Assembly (NCBI RefSeq): GCF_016545825.1
Contig: NC_052619.1
Coordinates: 53,494,933-53,558,932, forward strand
From: Eucalyptus grandis
Lineage: Eukaryota; Streptophyta; Magnoliopsida; Myrtales; Myrtaceae
Length of the DNA: 64,000 nt
Direction: 5' to 3'
In this document: piece after piece, positions 20,274-31,037 of the stretch
Numbering within the stretch: the first letter of the stretch is position 1
How the letters are laid out: each line of letters opens with the position of its first letter
Notes under the pieces: generated by a model
What the model saw: only the letters and a program-made list of their open reading frames with translations
Told to the model about the DNA's origin: nothing
The model's database searches: none
Position numbers and translations under genes: made by a program

Positions 20274-23200
20274 ATGCTCGAGCACTTGCGGTTTCCCTGT
20301 ATGGCGACAGTTGCTGCCATCGCTCTCTCTGCTATCGTTTTCAAAGAATTCCTGAAGAAAAGAGCAGGTCAGTCCGCTGTGAAGGGCAGTGTAGATAATG
20401 ATCCGGCTACGGAGAATGGTATCGCAGAGAGGGCTACTTGTTCTTGCCCTTCACCACAAGTTGAGGAAACAGCAACATCTTCTGGATATGACTATGAAGT
20501 ATTCTTGAGTTTCAGAAGATCAGATATACGATCAGGTTTTACCGACTACCTTTACACTAGCCTTACAGATGCGGGAATCCGCACATTTAAGGACGACAAA
20601 GACCTCCACATTGGAGAAGAGTTTGCCCCAGAACTTCTTCAAGCAATTAATCAGTCGAAGGTCTCAATACCTATCTTTTCGAAAAATTATGCCTCTAGCG
20701 TATGGTGTCTTAAGGAAGTAGTCCAATTGGTTGAGAGAAAGAAAATGGGGGGCACAAGATTATGCCCATTTTTTATGATGTGGCACCTTCAGAGGTTCGA
20801 TACCAAACTGGGGTTTATGAAAAGGCCTTTCGGTCACACAAAAAGAAGAGGCGATATGGCGAAGAGACGATAAATCAATGGAAGGTCGCTCTTAGTGTAG
20901 TTGGGGAAATAAATGGATGGGACCTGCATAGCGAAAAAAACAGGTGACTGCTTTTAGCATTCCTAATGTGCATTTTATCATTAAAATTGGATGCATATTA
21001 ATCGGTTTTTCTCAGACTTGTGTTAGTCTTGTTAAAATTGACTTTTATTCTATTGAAGTTATCTCGCTGAAACCCCTTAAATAATGGCACAATCCCAATT
21101 TGTCCTATTTCATTCCAAACAAAATGTTTTTCAGTTCAGGTCCTTTATAAACCGTTTGTACCAATGGTGATTCATCTACAATGGAATAAATCCTTGAAGA
21201 ACACATTTTAATTTTGTCTTTTGCCAGAACATAATTTGATTCGACACACTTTGATAACTCATTGCCTTTTGACCTCCAACAACCACTAGGCGAGAAGGCA
21301 AGTTCGCAAGGAAGCTTATTTGGAAGGTTTTCAATGAGTTGAAGTAGGCTTATTTGGTGGTATCAGACTGCTTGGTCAATGTCGACAACCATGTGGATGC
21401 TATCATGGAAAAGATAGGTGCTCAAACAAGTGAAACACGGATTATCATAATCTATGGAATGGGTGGTATTGGAAAGACGACTATCGCCAAAATCATCTAC
21501 AATCGACTTTCAAATAATTTTAAGCATCGTTGCTTTCTTTCTGACGTTCATGAAACGTCAAAACTCAAGGGCATTCAGTGCTTGCAGCATCAGCTTATCT
21601 CTGACATCCTCAACACGAAATGGATGGATATAAGAAACATCGATGAAGGGATTAAGACAATCAAAGATAGGTTTTCTGATAAAAAAAAAAAGTCCTCCTT
21701 CTCGATGATGTGAATGAAAAGAATCATATGGATGCACTTATAAGTGAACGTGATTGGTTTGGTAAAGGGAGCAAACTTATTATTACCACTAGAAATGAAG
21801 AAGTTCTTGATGTTCTCGAGTGGACGACCGTTATGAGCTTATGGGCATGGATCGCAATCAATCTCTTCAACTTTTTAGCAAACATGCCTTTAGAAGAGAT
21901 TCTCCTTTGGACAAGTATATCGACCAATCCAACAGGGTGATAGACATTGCTAAAGGTCTTCCACTAGCTCTTGAGGTCATCAGTTCACTTTTATCTCACA
22001 CAAAAAAGGAAGAGTGGAATGACATATTGGAGAAGTTGGAAAAAGTTCCTCACACAGAAGTTCAACGTAACCTGAAAATAAGTTATGATGCATTAGAAGT
22101 TTGGCACAAGCATATCTTCCTTGATATTGCTTGTCTTTTCATTGGATATGATAAAGATATTATCATTCACTTCTAGGAAAAATCTAATTTTTTTTTCCGA
22201 AAGAAGCTATGAAAGCTCTGCAAAACATGTCTTTAATAAAGATTGAAGAGGATAATAGGGTGTGGATGCACAACCAACTTAGAGATCTCAGAAGAGAAAT
22301 AGTTCATCGAGAAAGTAATACAAAAATAACGAAGCAAAGTAGGGTGTGGGATCCTGAGGAAGGATTGGATTTGCTAAGGAAACACAAGGTAAAACCGTTC
22401 CCCCTAAAGAAAAGAATATATATATTCCCAGTAGTTACGGATTTTTTCTTAAGAAAAGTTGTTTATTTTTTGTTTTGTCTAGTGCCATTACAACTTCCTC
22501 AACCTATAATTTTTGCTCTTTTAAGATTACAGGAATGATAGACTAAACTCAACCGATTAATATAATGGACTTGAATAAAAATGCATCTCCCTTTAACTTT
22601 TTAAAATTTTTCCTCTAGGCAGGGGAATAAAAAAGTTGAAGCTCTTCGTCTCAAGTTGGACACTCAGCAGCATTTTCTTTTTTTCTATGAGGGCTTTGAG
22701 AACCTATCACATCTGAGATTTCTTGAAGTGGATGGCTCGATGAAAATTTTCATGTAGAAGAGAGGCTTCTTTGGCATGAATCGCCATCAAATGTTTTTCC
22801 AACTAATGAGAATTCATATCTCCTTCCACAATTACGATGGCTTTCATTGTGCGATATTCCCCCAACATTTAACATTACAAATTTCTTCATGGACGATGTG
22901 GTTATTCTTAATCTATCTTGAAGTAAAATTACGGATGATTGGAAGGGGTGGAGCCACGTGAAGGTATGTTATATGTTAGACAATACTTATTATTCCATCT
23001 TATTAGATTCACAAATAATATTTGCATGATTTTTCTTTTACATGTGATGAAGAACTTGAAAGTTCTGGATATCTCCAATTGCCCATCATTGAAGAGGCTT
23101 CCAGATTCAATTGGAAGTTTGGAATCCCTGAGGATCTTGATATTGGAGAAGAATGTGGTTATATGTGCACTACCGAGACTTCCTAATAGTCTTATCAAAT

Positions 23201-25510
23201 TAAAACTGTCTATTTTGCGGATGGACACATTTCCGGATCTCTCAAACCTAACAAATTTAAAGGAAATGGATTTGGATTTTGGCCAGCCTTATCACGACGT
23301 GATATCTAATGGGTTTGGGGATTATCCAATGCCACGGTGGATTGGGAATTTAAACAAACTGGAGTTTCTGGCCCTGCACTCTCATTGTGTGACCACCTCA
23401 CCAACAGACCTTAGCCTCCCTCCTCAACTGAAGTCACTTCACCTTGAGTGCTCTAATATGCATCGCCTCCCAAGGCTTCCCTCGAGTTTATCCTCCTTAG
23501 TGTTGGTAGCTTGCAAGTCACTTTGCTCGATGGAGGATTTATTGAATTTGAAGAAACTATCATCTCTCTGTATTAGTAGGTCTGCCGCAATTGCAGAGAT
23601 TCAAGGCCTTGGTTTTCTAGAGAACCTATGAGATTTGGCGCTTTATGGACTTGGAGAGGTGGAGATACTACATAATCTAAGCAATTTAAACAAACTAACA
23701 TCTCTTCAGGTAGGATATTGTAATAAGCTGGTTGAGATTCAAGGCCAACTACCACAGTTTCTGGATAGGTTTGTTGTTCAATGTTGTGGTTCATTACAAA
23801 AGTTGCCCGATCTGTCAAGCTTGGTGGGTAAGCAAGTGTTTTTTTTTTTTTTTGGTAAGAGTAAGCAAGGTGGGTAAGCAAGTGTTTGTACTACATGATT
23901 GCAAAAAATAAAATGTGGAGATAATTCTTGATGTTGCTCGGCTGAATCCATGACATTTCGAGTTTGTAAACTTTGAACAACTGCATATCCTACCTGATCT
24001 AAGTAATTCAAACGAACTCAGACATCTTCAAGTAGAAAAATGTGATAATCTGGTTGAGATTCAAGGCAAACTTCCAAACGAACTCAGACATCTTCAAGTA
24101 GAACAATGTGATAATCTGGTTGAGATTCAAGGCAAACTTCCACAATCTTTGGAAGTATTGGAGATTAATTCATGTAAATCTTTATGGAAGTTGCCTAATC
24201 TGTCGAGCTCGACAAGGCTATGAGAGGTTTGCATAGGTCACTGTAATGATCTGGTTGAAATTCAAGGCAAACTACCACAATCTTTGGAAAAATTGGAGAT
24301 TTTTTACTGTGCATCTCTACAGAAGTTGCCTTATCTGTCAAGCTTGATAGGATTGCGAGAGGTTTTCATACTAATTTGTGATAATCTGGTTGAGATTCAA
24401 GGCAAACTTCCACAATCTTTGGAAGTATTGGAGATTAATTCATGTAAATCTTTTTGAAAGTTGCCTAATCTGTCGAGCTCGACGGGGCTACGAGAGGTTT
24501 GCATAGGTCACTGTAATGATTTGGTTGAGATTCAAGTTGAACTACCACAATCTTTGGAAAAATTAAATATTTTTTATTGTGGATTTTTGCAGAAATTGCC
24601 TTATCTGTCAAGCTTGATAGGATTGCGAGAGGTTTGCATACAAAATTATGATAATCTGGTTGAGATTCTAGGCAAACTACCACAATCTTTGGAAGTATTG
24701 GTAATTTCTTCATCATGTAAATCTTTATAGAAGTTGCCTTGTTTGTCGAAGCTGCGAGAGTTTTACATAGGTGACCGTAATGATCTAGTTGAGATTTGAT
24801 GTGAACTATCACAATCTTTGGAAAAATTAATGATTTCTTATTGTGGATCTTTACAGAAGTTGCCTTATCTGTCAAGCTTGATAGGATTGCAAGAGGTTAG
24901 CATACATAATTGTAATAATCTGGTTGAGATTCCATGCAAACTACCGCCATGTTTGGAAAAATTGTCGATCCGTTACTGTAATTCTTTACAAAAGTTGCCT
25001 TATCTATCAAGCTCGATGGGGGCTACGAGAGGTTGAAATATTTAGTTGTGATAATTTGGTTGAGATTCTAGGGGAACTACCACAATATTTGGAAAGTTTG
25101 CAAATCAATTTCTGTAATTCTTTACAGAAGTTGTCTTATCTGTCAAGCTCGATGGGGCTACGAGAGGTTGATATACATAATCATGATAATCTGGTTGAGA
25201 TTCAGGGCGAACTACCACAATCTTTGAAAGTATTAAACATTTATAAATGTCAATCTTTACAGGAGTTGCCTAATCTGTTGAGTTTGAAGGGATTGTGAGA
25301 GGTTACAATAATGCATTGCGGAAATTAAATGTAGAGGCAATTTCTTTGCTTTGCTCGGAGAAGTCAATCAAATTTGTGGGAGATGACCACGAACTTTTCC
25401 CGTAAATTAATTTGAACGCAAGGAAATCAAAAAAGTGCACGTTGCTCTCGAAAGCTTCTTGATCCACGACCAGAGATTGTTCCCTTGTGTTCAAGCTTTT
25501 AACAATTCGA
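20274..25510 (+). pseudogene. TIR-NBS-LRR (TNL) resistance gene, disrupted
   Basis: Exon 1 (20274-20943): ATG, a hydrophobic segment (ATVAAIALSAIVF), then the TIR domain (YEVFLSFRRSDIRSGFTDYL to WDLHS). Exon 2 (21290-22388): NB-ARC with P-loop GMGGIGKTT (about 21457-21483), kinase-2 LLLLDDV, kinase-3 GSKLIITTRN and GLPLAL. Exon 3 (22623-22963) and exon 4 (23053-25510): LRRs. Introns fit GT-AG (AG|GTGACT, AAG|GTAAAA, AAG|GTATGT). Such receptors recognise pathogen effectors and their TIR acts as an NADase. Breaks: frameshift near 20755 in the TIR, TAG at 21345, frameshift at an 11-A run (21681-21691), frameshift near 21822, TAG at 22174, frameshift near 22195, frameshift near 22753, TGA at 22919 and TGA at 23629. 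It is a pseudogene unless the assembly is poor. Confidence 0.92.
24011..25300 (+). repeat. Tandem LRR array in TNL exon 4
   Basis: Units of about 138 bp (two leucine-rich repeats of about 23 residues) recur some nine times. The consensus runs LPYLSS(S/L)xGLREV..I..CDNLVEIQGKLPQSLE.L.I..C.SLQK. At 24011-24142 a perfect-looking 66-bp unit, exactly one LRR, is doubled with a single mismatch. Several units carry stops (for example CTATGAGAGG at 24221). Ligand-binding surface of the receptor is the family role. Confidence 0.85.
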
Positions 25511-27099
25511 GGTAACTTATTTCATCTCACAACCAATGTTTTCCCTTTTCTGTAATTCAATCTTTCACGGATATGAACAGAAAAGTTTCACGTGCACTTT
25601 TTAATTATCTTTTAACAAATTTATGACTGAAAACCTGATAAAGGTATTGAAATTATGATACCTCCATTCAACCATAAGGTTCTTAATTATGTAAAAATAT
25701 TCGTTCTCTTTTCCTAGTTCGGTTTGGCTTTTTAGCTATATTGTCTTTGGATGGTTTCTCCTTGCTTTTTATGTTTCCCAGCTGGAGGTAAGCATGTCGA
25801 TTGCATCACTTTTGTTTGACATGTAACAAATTAGTAGAGATCCTTATTGATTTGTTGTTTCACATATGTCCAAGTTGATAAGCTCACTTCTTTTTGGAGA
25901 TAACTTTGTTATACTGTAAACTATTAGATGGATTGTGTTCGAAGTTCATATGACTATGGTACTCATCCTAGAACTTTACAGCGTAATCAACTCATTGTTG
26001 GAACCGTGAAGAAGACAGACATTCTGTATTGATATGCTTATGTTCAATTTGTTTTCCATGAAAGGTGTGCTTCTTAGTGGATTTGCAAATGTTATGGAGA
26101 AGTTATAAAATGGAGAAAGACGAATTTCACTTGTGCAGTGGCATCAATAGTTGGTGCAACAAAACTTCCATCTCTTACAAGAGGAGAACTATTTAGCTTA
26201 TCCAAGGTATCATAATCATCATGTGGTTAAGGCTAAGTTTCAAAATTAGTGGTGTGTAGGGCATATGATAAGTATCACGTGGGCTCAAAAAGCATGTAAA
26301 TGGACTCGTGTGATCTTCATATTACTGCCTACATCTTCTAGAAATGGTTATGCCTTGGTGATTATTTATAATAAAAGCCCTTCCATTCACCTCAAGTTAT
26401 ACTAGAGGACTCTTTTAGGTTTTAAGATTGACAAGAAGTGCTAAGGGAGACATCTCAAACAACTAGCTTTCTGCCGGTTTCGAATTTTGCTAAGAGGATT
26501 TAAAGTTTGAGAAATTTACAGAAATTTTTCTGCATAGGGAGTTTTGGCTAATTATTACTATTATTATTATTATTATTATTATTATTTTGGTGGAAAGCTT
26601 TGGCTAATTGGGCAGCTATACAAGAAAACCAAATAAAGGAAAATGAAGATGACATTTAATGTCAACTAAATTCCCATTCACAATCTTGGGATGGTGGACT
26701 GTGCATTCATCTGTGGGAAGACAGCAACTTGAAGATTAGTGAGGGAAGTCATTGCCTAATGGATGAAATCATCAAATCTGTTGAACTCAATGTGCAGTTT
26801 TAGTTGAATGGTTAGCCCTTTTTTCAAAGCAAACATCAGAGCAAGGCAGAGGGATTCATTGTGCAAGTTGGGGCATCACACGTAACGTTTTTGGGTGTAA
26901 AATGGCTATTTAGGCAAACCTGGTTGTTTATTAATCTTTTTTTGTGGGGCCATAAGAATGAATATTGTACTTCATCCGCATGTATGTTCTCTTCATTGAC
27001 ATGCAATGGAACTTGCTTATCAGTTCATGGTCCTTTTGATGTGAAAATGGCATTCAGAATAGTCTTACTCATGAATATGATAGGCACTCACAACACAGG
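25511..27099. other. Intergenic; 3' flank of TNL with ATT microsatellite
   Basis: I see no convincing gene. AT-rich sequence with short open frames. 26555-26586 is a simple ATT/TTA run. Text near 27050-27100 leads into the second TNL remnant. Confidence 0.5.
26555..26586. repeat. (ATT)n microsatellite
   Basis: About ten ATT units in a row with one interruption at the start. Confidence 0.9.
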
Positions 27100-28530
27100 A
27101 AAAACGAATTGTTGGAATTCATGGAATCGTCATGTTGTAAAGTCGACTCCTGCCAAAATTATCTAAAATCAGTTTTCACATGGTTTTAAGCATTGTTGCT
27201 TTCTTTCTGACAATCACGATACTTTAGAGCTCATGGGCATTCAGTATTTGCATAATCAACTCATCTCCTACGTCCTCAAAAGGAATTTGACAGAAATAAG
27301 TTATGATGATGAAGGGATCAAGACAAGTAAAGATGGCTATCTTGTAAAAGAGTTCTCTTCTTTGTTGATGATGTTGACCAAAAGAATCAATTAAATGTGC
27401 TTATGGAAAATATCTACGATATTTAGGCGTTACTAGATTCTTCAATATTGAATATCAAGTCTTGAAGGATCCCAAAATTCTTAGTGCTTCACATTGTTCA
27501 TCATTGAGGATAATCTCTTCCATTGGTCACTTGACGTCTCTATCGAGGCTATCTTTCAGAAGCCCCGTCATTACACAACTTTCCCTGTCGATCGAAGCTC
27601 TTGCAAGCCTTGAATACCTGTCTTTGTAAGAATGTAGATGAATAAAGAGGCTTTCAGACTCAATTGGCGATATGCAATCGCTACTTAAGTTCAATAACTC
27701 CTACACGTGCATTAAAGAGCTACCTGACTCGATGGGAAACATGAAAAGTCAGAAAGTAGTGAGGACGAATAATTGTTCCATTGAAAAGACACCCAGTGCC
27801 TTATAGTTGGTGTAAAAGTTTGAAGAAATAGATGCAGCAAAGCAAAAGCTTGCAATTGCAAAATCCAAATGACATTTGCAGATATTCATCTTTGAAGATC
27901 TTCAAATTGACATTGATTGAAACATGCCACGGCTTTCTCGTCAGTTTACACATTGATATATCAATAATGACATTTCAGATTTCTCAAAACTAACAAGTTT
28001 AGATGATTTGTATTTGGCCATTTGACAAGATGCTTACTCTGTTGACAACTGTCAACTTGTGGAAGATACCATGCCATGGTGCATTGTGAGATTAGATAAA
28101 GTGGAATCTTTGACCTTGTTGTCTGCTGTTGTAACCACCTAATCAACAAGTATTTGGTCAGCTTTCTCAACTCAAAAGACTAGAACTCCGTCGTGTTAAT
28201 TTGCTACGCCTCTGAAGGCTTCCCTCGAGTTTATCTTATTTACATGTTGAATCTTGCTGGTGGATGAGAATAGCGATGGATCTCTCAAATTTGAAGACTG
28301 TCATAACTAAGAATGGAGAATCTGCAATAACAAAGGCCTTGACTGTTTGGAGAATCTATGAATTCTGCAGCTCTTTGATCTTGAACCAAGGGAGAGTTTC
28401 CTTGACCCGACTCATTTGAAGAAGTTGAAGTCAGCTGCACTAGATTATTGTAGTAATGTGGATTTTGCCTGTTGCAAACTACTAGAATCTCTAGATGAAT
28501 TGTTGACTGAAGGCCTAGCCATCCTTGATG
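27100..28530 (+). pseudogene. Second TNL remnant: NBS fragment joined to LRRs
   Basis: 27105-27400 reads, across frames, GIHG, STPAKII, FKHCCFLSDNHDTLELMGIQYLHNQLIS, DEGIKTSKD and an LLDDV-like stretch, aligning with 21450-21730 of the first TNL. The P-loop lysine region is destroyed. From about 27430 the text jumps to LRR-like sequence (SSIGHLTSLSRLSFRSP, ELPDSMGNMKSQ) and continues with homology to 23050-23640 of the first TNL (DISDFSKLTSLDDLYL, DTMPWCIVRLDKVESLTL, NKGLDCLENL). The kinase-3 to GLPL part and the TIR are missing. Many stops; clearly dead. Confidence 0.8.
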
Positions 28531-29305
28531 TAAGTTGATCAGGTTGAAATACTTTGCAGAGAGGGGATAACATGTGTGAGGCCTGACTGTTGCAACTTGA
28601 ATAGGTCCAAATAATGCGATGTCTGGCATTGCTTAGGAGATTCTACCATTTCTTGAAAACTTTAGATGACATGCTCTGTAGAGGAGTACGTTTTCCAATA
28701 AGAAGTGCACGCGGTTCTTGAAAGGTCCAAATCTGTTGTCAATAAAGCTTTGAAACTCAAACAAATTCCTTGTTGCCCTATGCCATTTCAGCAAACATTC
28801 GTTATTGTCTTTCCTGGAACCATGTTCATTATACGAAATTAAGATGACAATTTGGCCAATTGACTTGAAATCTGATGTTCTACTACCCTTGTGTAGTTTA
28901 TTACTGGTTGTTTTTGGAAACCACTTTTTACCTTTAAGATGGATGGCTATAAATTGCTCATGAAATGCCACCATGGTTTCTTTCAATCTACTTCATGAGT
29001 TCGTTTTGGTTTAGATATAATCCCTTTTGACGATTTTCGTTGTGAATTAAATTACCACTAAAACTCAAGTTAAACTAGTTTTACCATATTTTATCGCATA
29101 AATTTTGTCAATTTACACGTTGGTAGTTCATGTAAGACCCTCGAAACTTGCTGGGTTGTACTTTAAATTTGAAGCTGATGACAATGAAGGATATATTCAA
29201 ATGTGTAGGCTTTAATCGGTGACAGAAGCTCTATCATTCACCTTTTGGTTCTCCTAGGAATGGAGCTTCAGGTTTCAATGTTAATACAAAGCAATGTTGA
29301 TAAGG
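28531..29305. other. Intergenic, nothing recognised
   Basis: AT-rich sequence with short open frames on both strands that do not resemble known proteins. Confidence 0.5.
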
Positions 29306-30141
29306 AGGTGTGAGTATGGTCCGGGTTGGGTTGGTCCACCCCTAACCCTAGGACCAACCCGCATAGTGCTGGTCCTTAATTTTTGGGACCGAGGACCGGA
29401 CCGATCTAGTGGATTTGGTCCGGTTCTAGGGTCAACTCAGGACCAACCGATAATTTTTTATTTCATTTTTTGTACTCCTTAAAAAAGCGATTGAGGACTG
29501 GACCGACCCACTGGGTTCGACGACGAGTGAGGTCAACTAAGAAAGGCAAGCAATGAGGGTCGAGTGGAGTGAGCATCGAATATAGTGAGCATCGAGTGCC
29601 GAGCAGGGAGCAAGCCAAGCAAGTGACACGAGCAACCCAAAGTGAGCGAGGCGAGTGTTGAATGGCGAGCAAAGAAGTTTTTTTTTTTATTTTGGCAAAT
29701 TGAATACTAAGAGGACAAGTAAGATAGAAGAGAATGAGTACATGTTGTAAGGAGTTGTTTATGCCCATTTGGATGCCGTGAGGACTCCTAACAAAAACAT
29801 TTTCCTCTTTCGTAAATTATGACTTTGCTGACGTCGTAAAAGATATTAAAAATCTAAGTTATTAAAGAACAATATAAAATTACTTGAAAGAGTTGTTTAA
29901 TGTTGTTGACGCAATTTATTTTAAGATTTTCTATATAAAAAAAATTATAAATAATATATATATATATATATACCCTGAACTTCCAAGACCGAGAACCAAC
30001 CCGCACAATGCTGGTCCAGGAATCCTAAGACCAAGGACCGACCCAGTCTCCTTAGGAACCGGACCAGGACCGGCAAAGTTGGGCCAATCCAGAGTCGATC
30101 TAGGGTTAACCCTAAACCGATGCTCACCCCTCAAGAGAACC
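29306..30141. mobile_element. Long-TIR non-autonomous DNA element (about 0.84 kb)
   Basis: The left arm GAGGTGTGAGTATGGTCCGGGTTGG and the reverse complement of the right arm GAGGGGTGAGCATCGG start a long imperfect inverted repeat of about 160 bp. Both arms share CAACCCGCA(T/C)A(G/A)TGCTGGTCC. The centre is AT-rich with a (TA)n run at 29953-29973. I could not settle a target duplication, so the superfamily is open. Confidence 0.6.
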
Positions 30142-31037
30142 ACTCTCCCACAAAAGTCCTCTATGACAACTTGAGCTTTTTGCCTTGGCAACAACTAGGA
30201 GAAATTTATGGGGTCTTCCTATGCAAGTAAGCTTTGGCTAATTCAATTAACGTGTAGAATTGACAACTAGCCCACCAAGTAAAGGAAAATACAATTAAGA
30301 AAACAATTTATCTTTCCCAAAGCTTTGCGTCAAGGACTTAGTTGGTCTCTTGCACAATGTGCTTTGAGGGGTCATAATTAGCAATATATCCATTTAAACG
30401 ATGAAGGAAATTTAGTTATTCGGGTTTCCACTAATGTTAATTCCTGTATATCAGAAAAAATGAAGGTAAAAGCTTACAACTCTCGTTCCAAACGCTAATC
30501 AGTGTTTCATGTCAAAAAGCCAAGATGACATAAATTGTTTACCTCTAAAAGTTAAGTTTTAGCAGAGGTTGCTGGTGGAAATGATACAAGACAAGGTCAT
30601 CACCTGTTTTCAAGATGGCTTGATTTAACAGTCAATCTGCATAACTTCCTGCCAGGAAACTGTTGAAGTACTCGTGCCAAGAAGTCTTTGGTCAATGTGC
30701 CTGTAGGAGAAGGTGAGGTCACAGATGGAGAAGTGGTCTCCCAAGGCACTCTTTGCTTCACCTTACAAAACCAGTAAGTCTGGTAAACAAAGCCATTGGC
30801 CCAAGATCAGATTGAGAGGTAAACTTGTGAATGCATTCATTCAATGGAATTCATGGAGTTGTATTTACAAGGATGACACATTGACTTCATGCTATTTACA
30901 TTCAGAGTGAATTTGAGTAGAGCTTTTATGCGTCTTGTGATGGATATGGACAACAGATCAAAGGAACACATTTCATGACCGTCATCACAGAGGTCCTAGA
31001 TGATTTTTGAGAAACCAGGTGCTCACCCAGAAGCATT
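30142..31037. other. Region downstream of lipase gene, nothing recognised
   Basis: No convincing coding frame or repeat seen. It lies 3' of the minus-strand lipase and would hold its 3' UTR and terminator. Confidence 0.4.
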
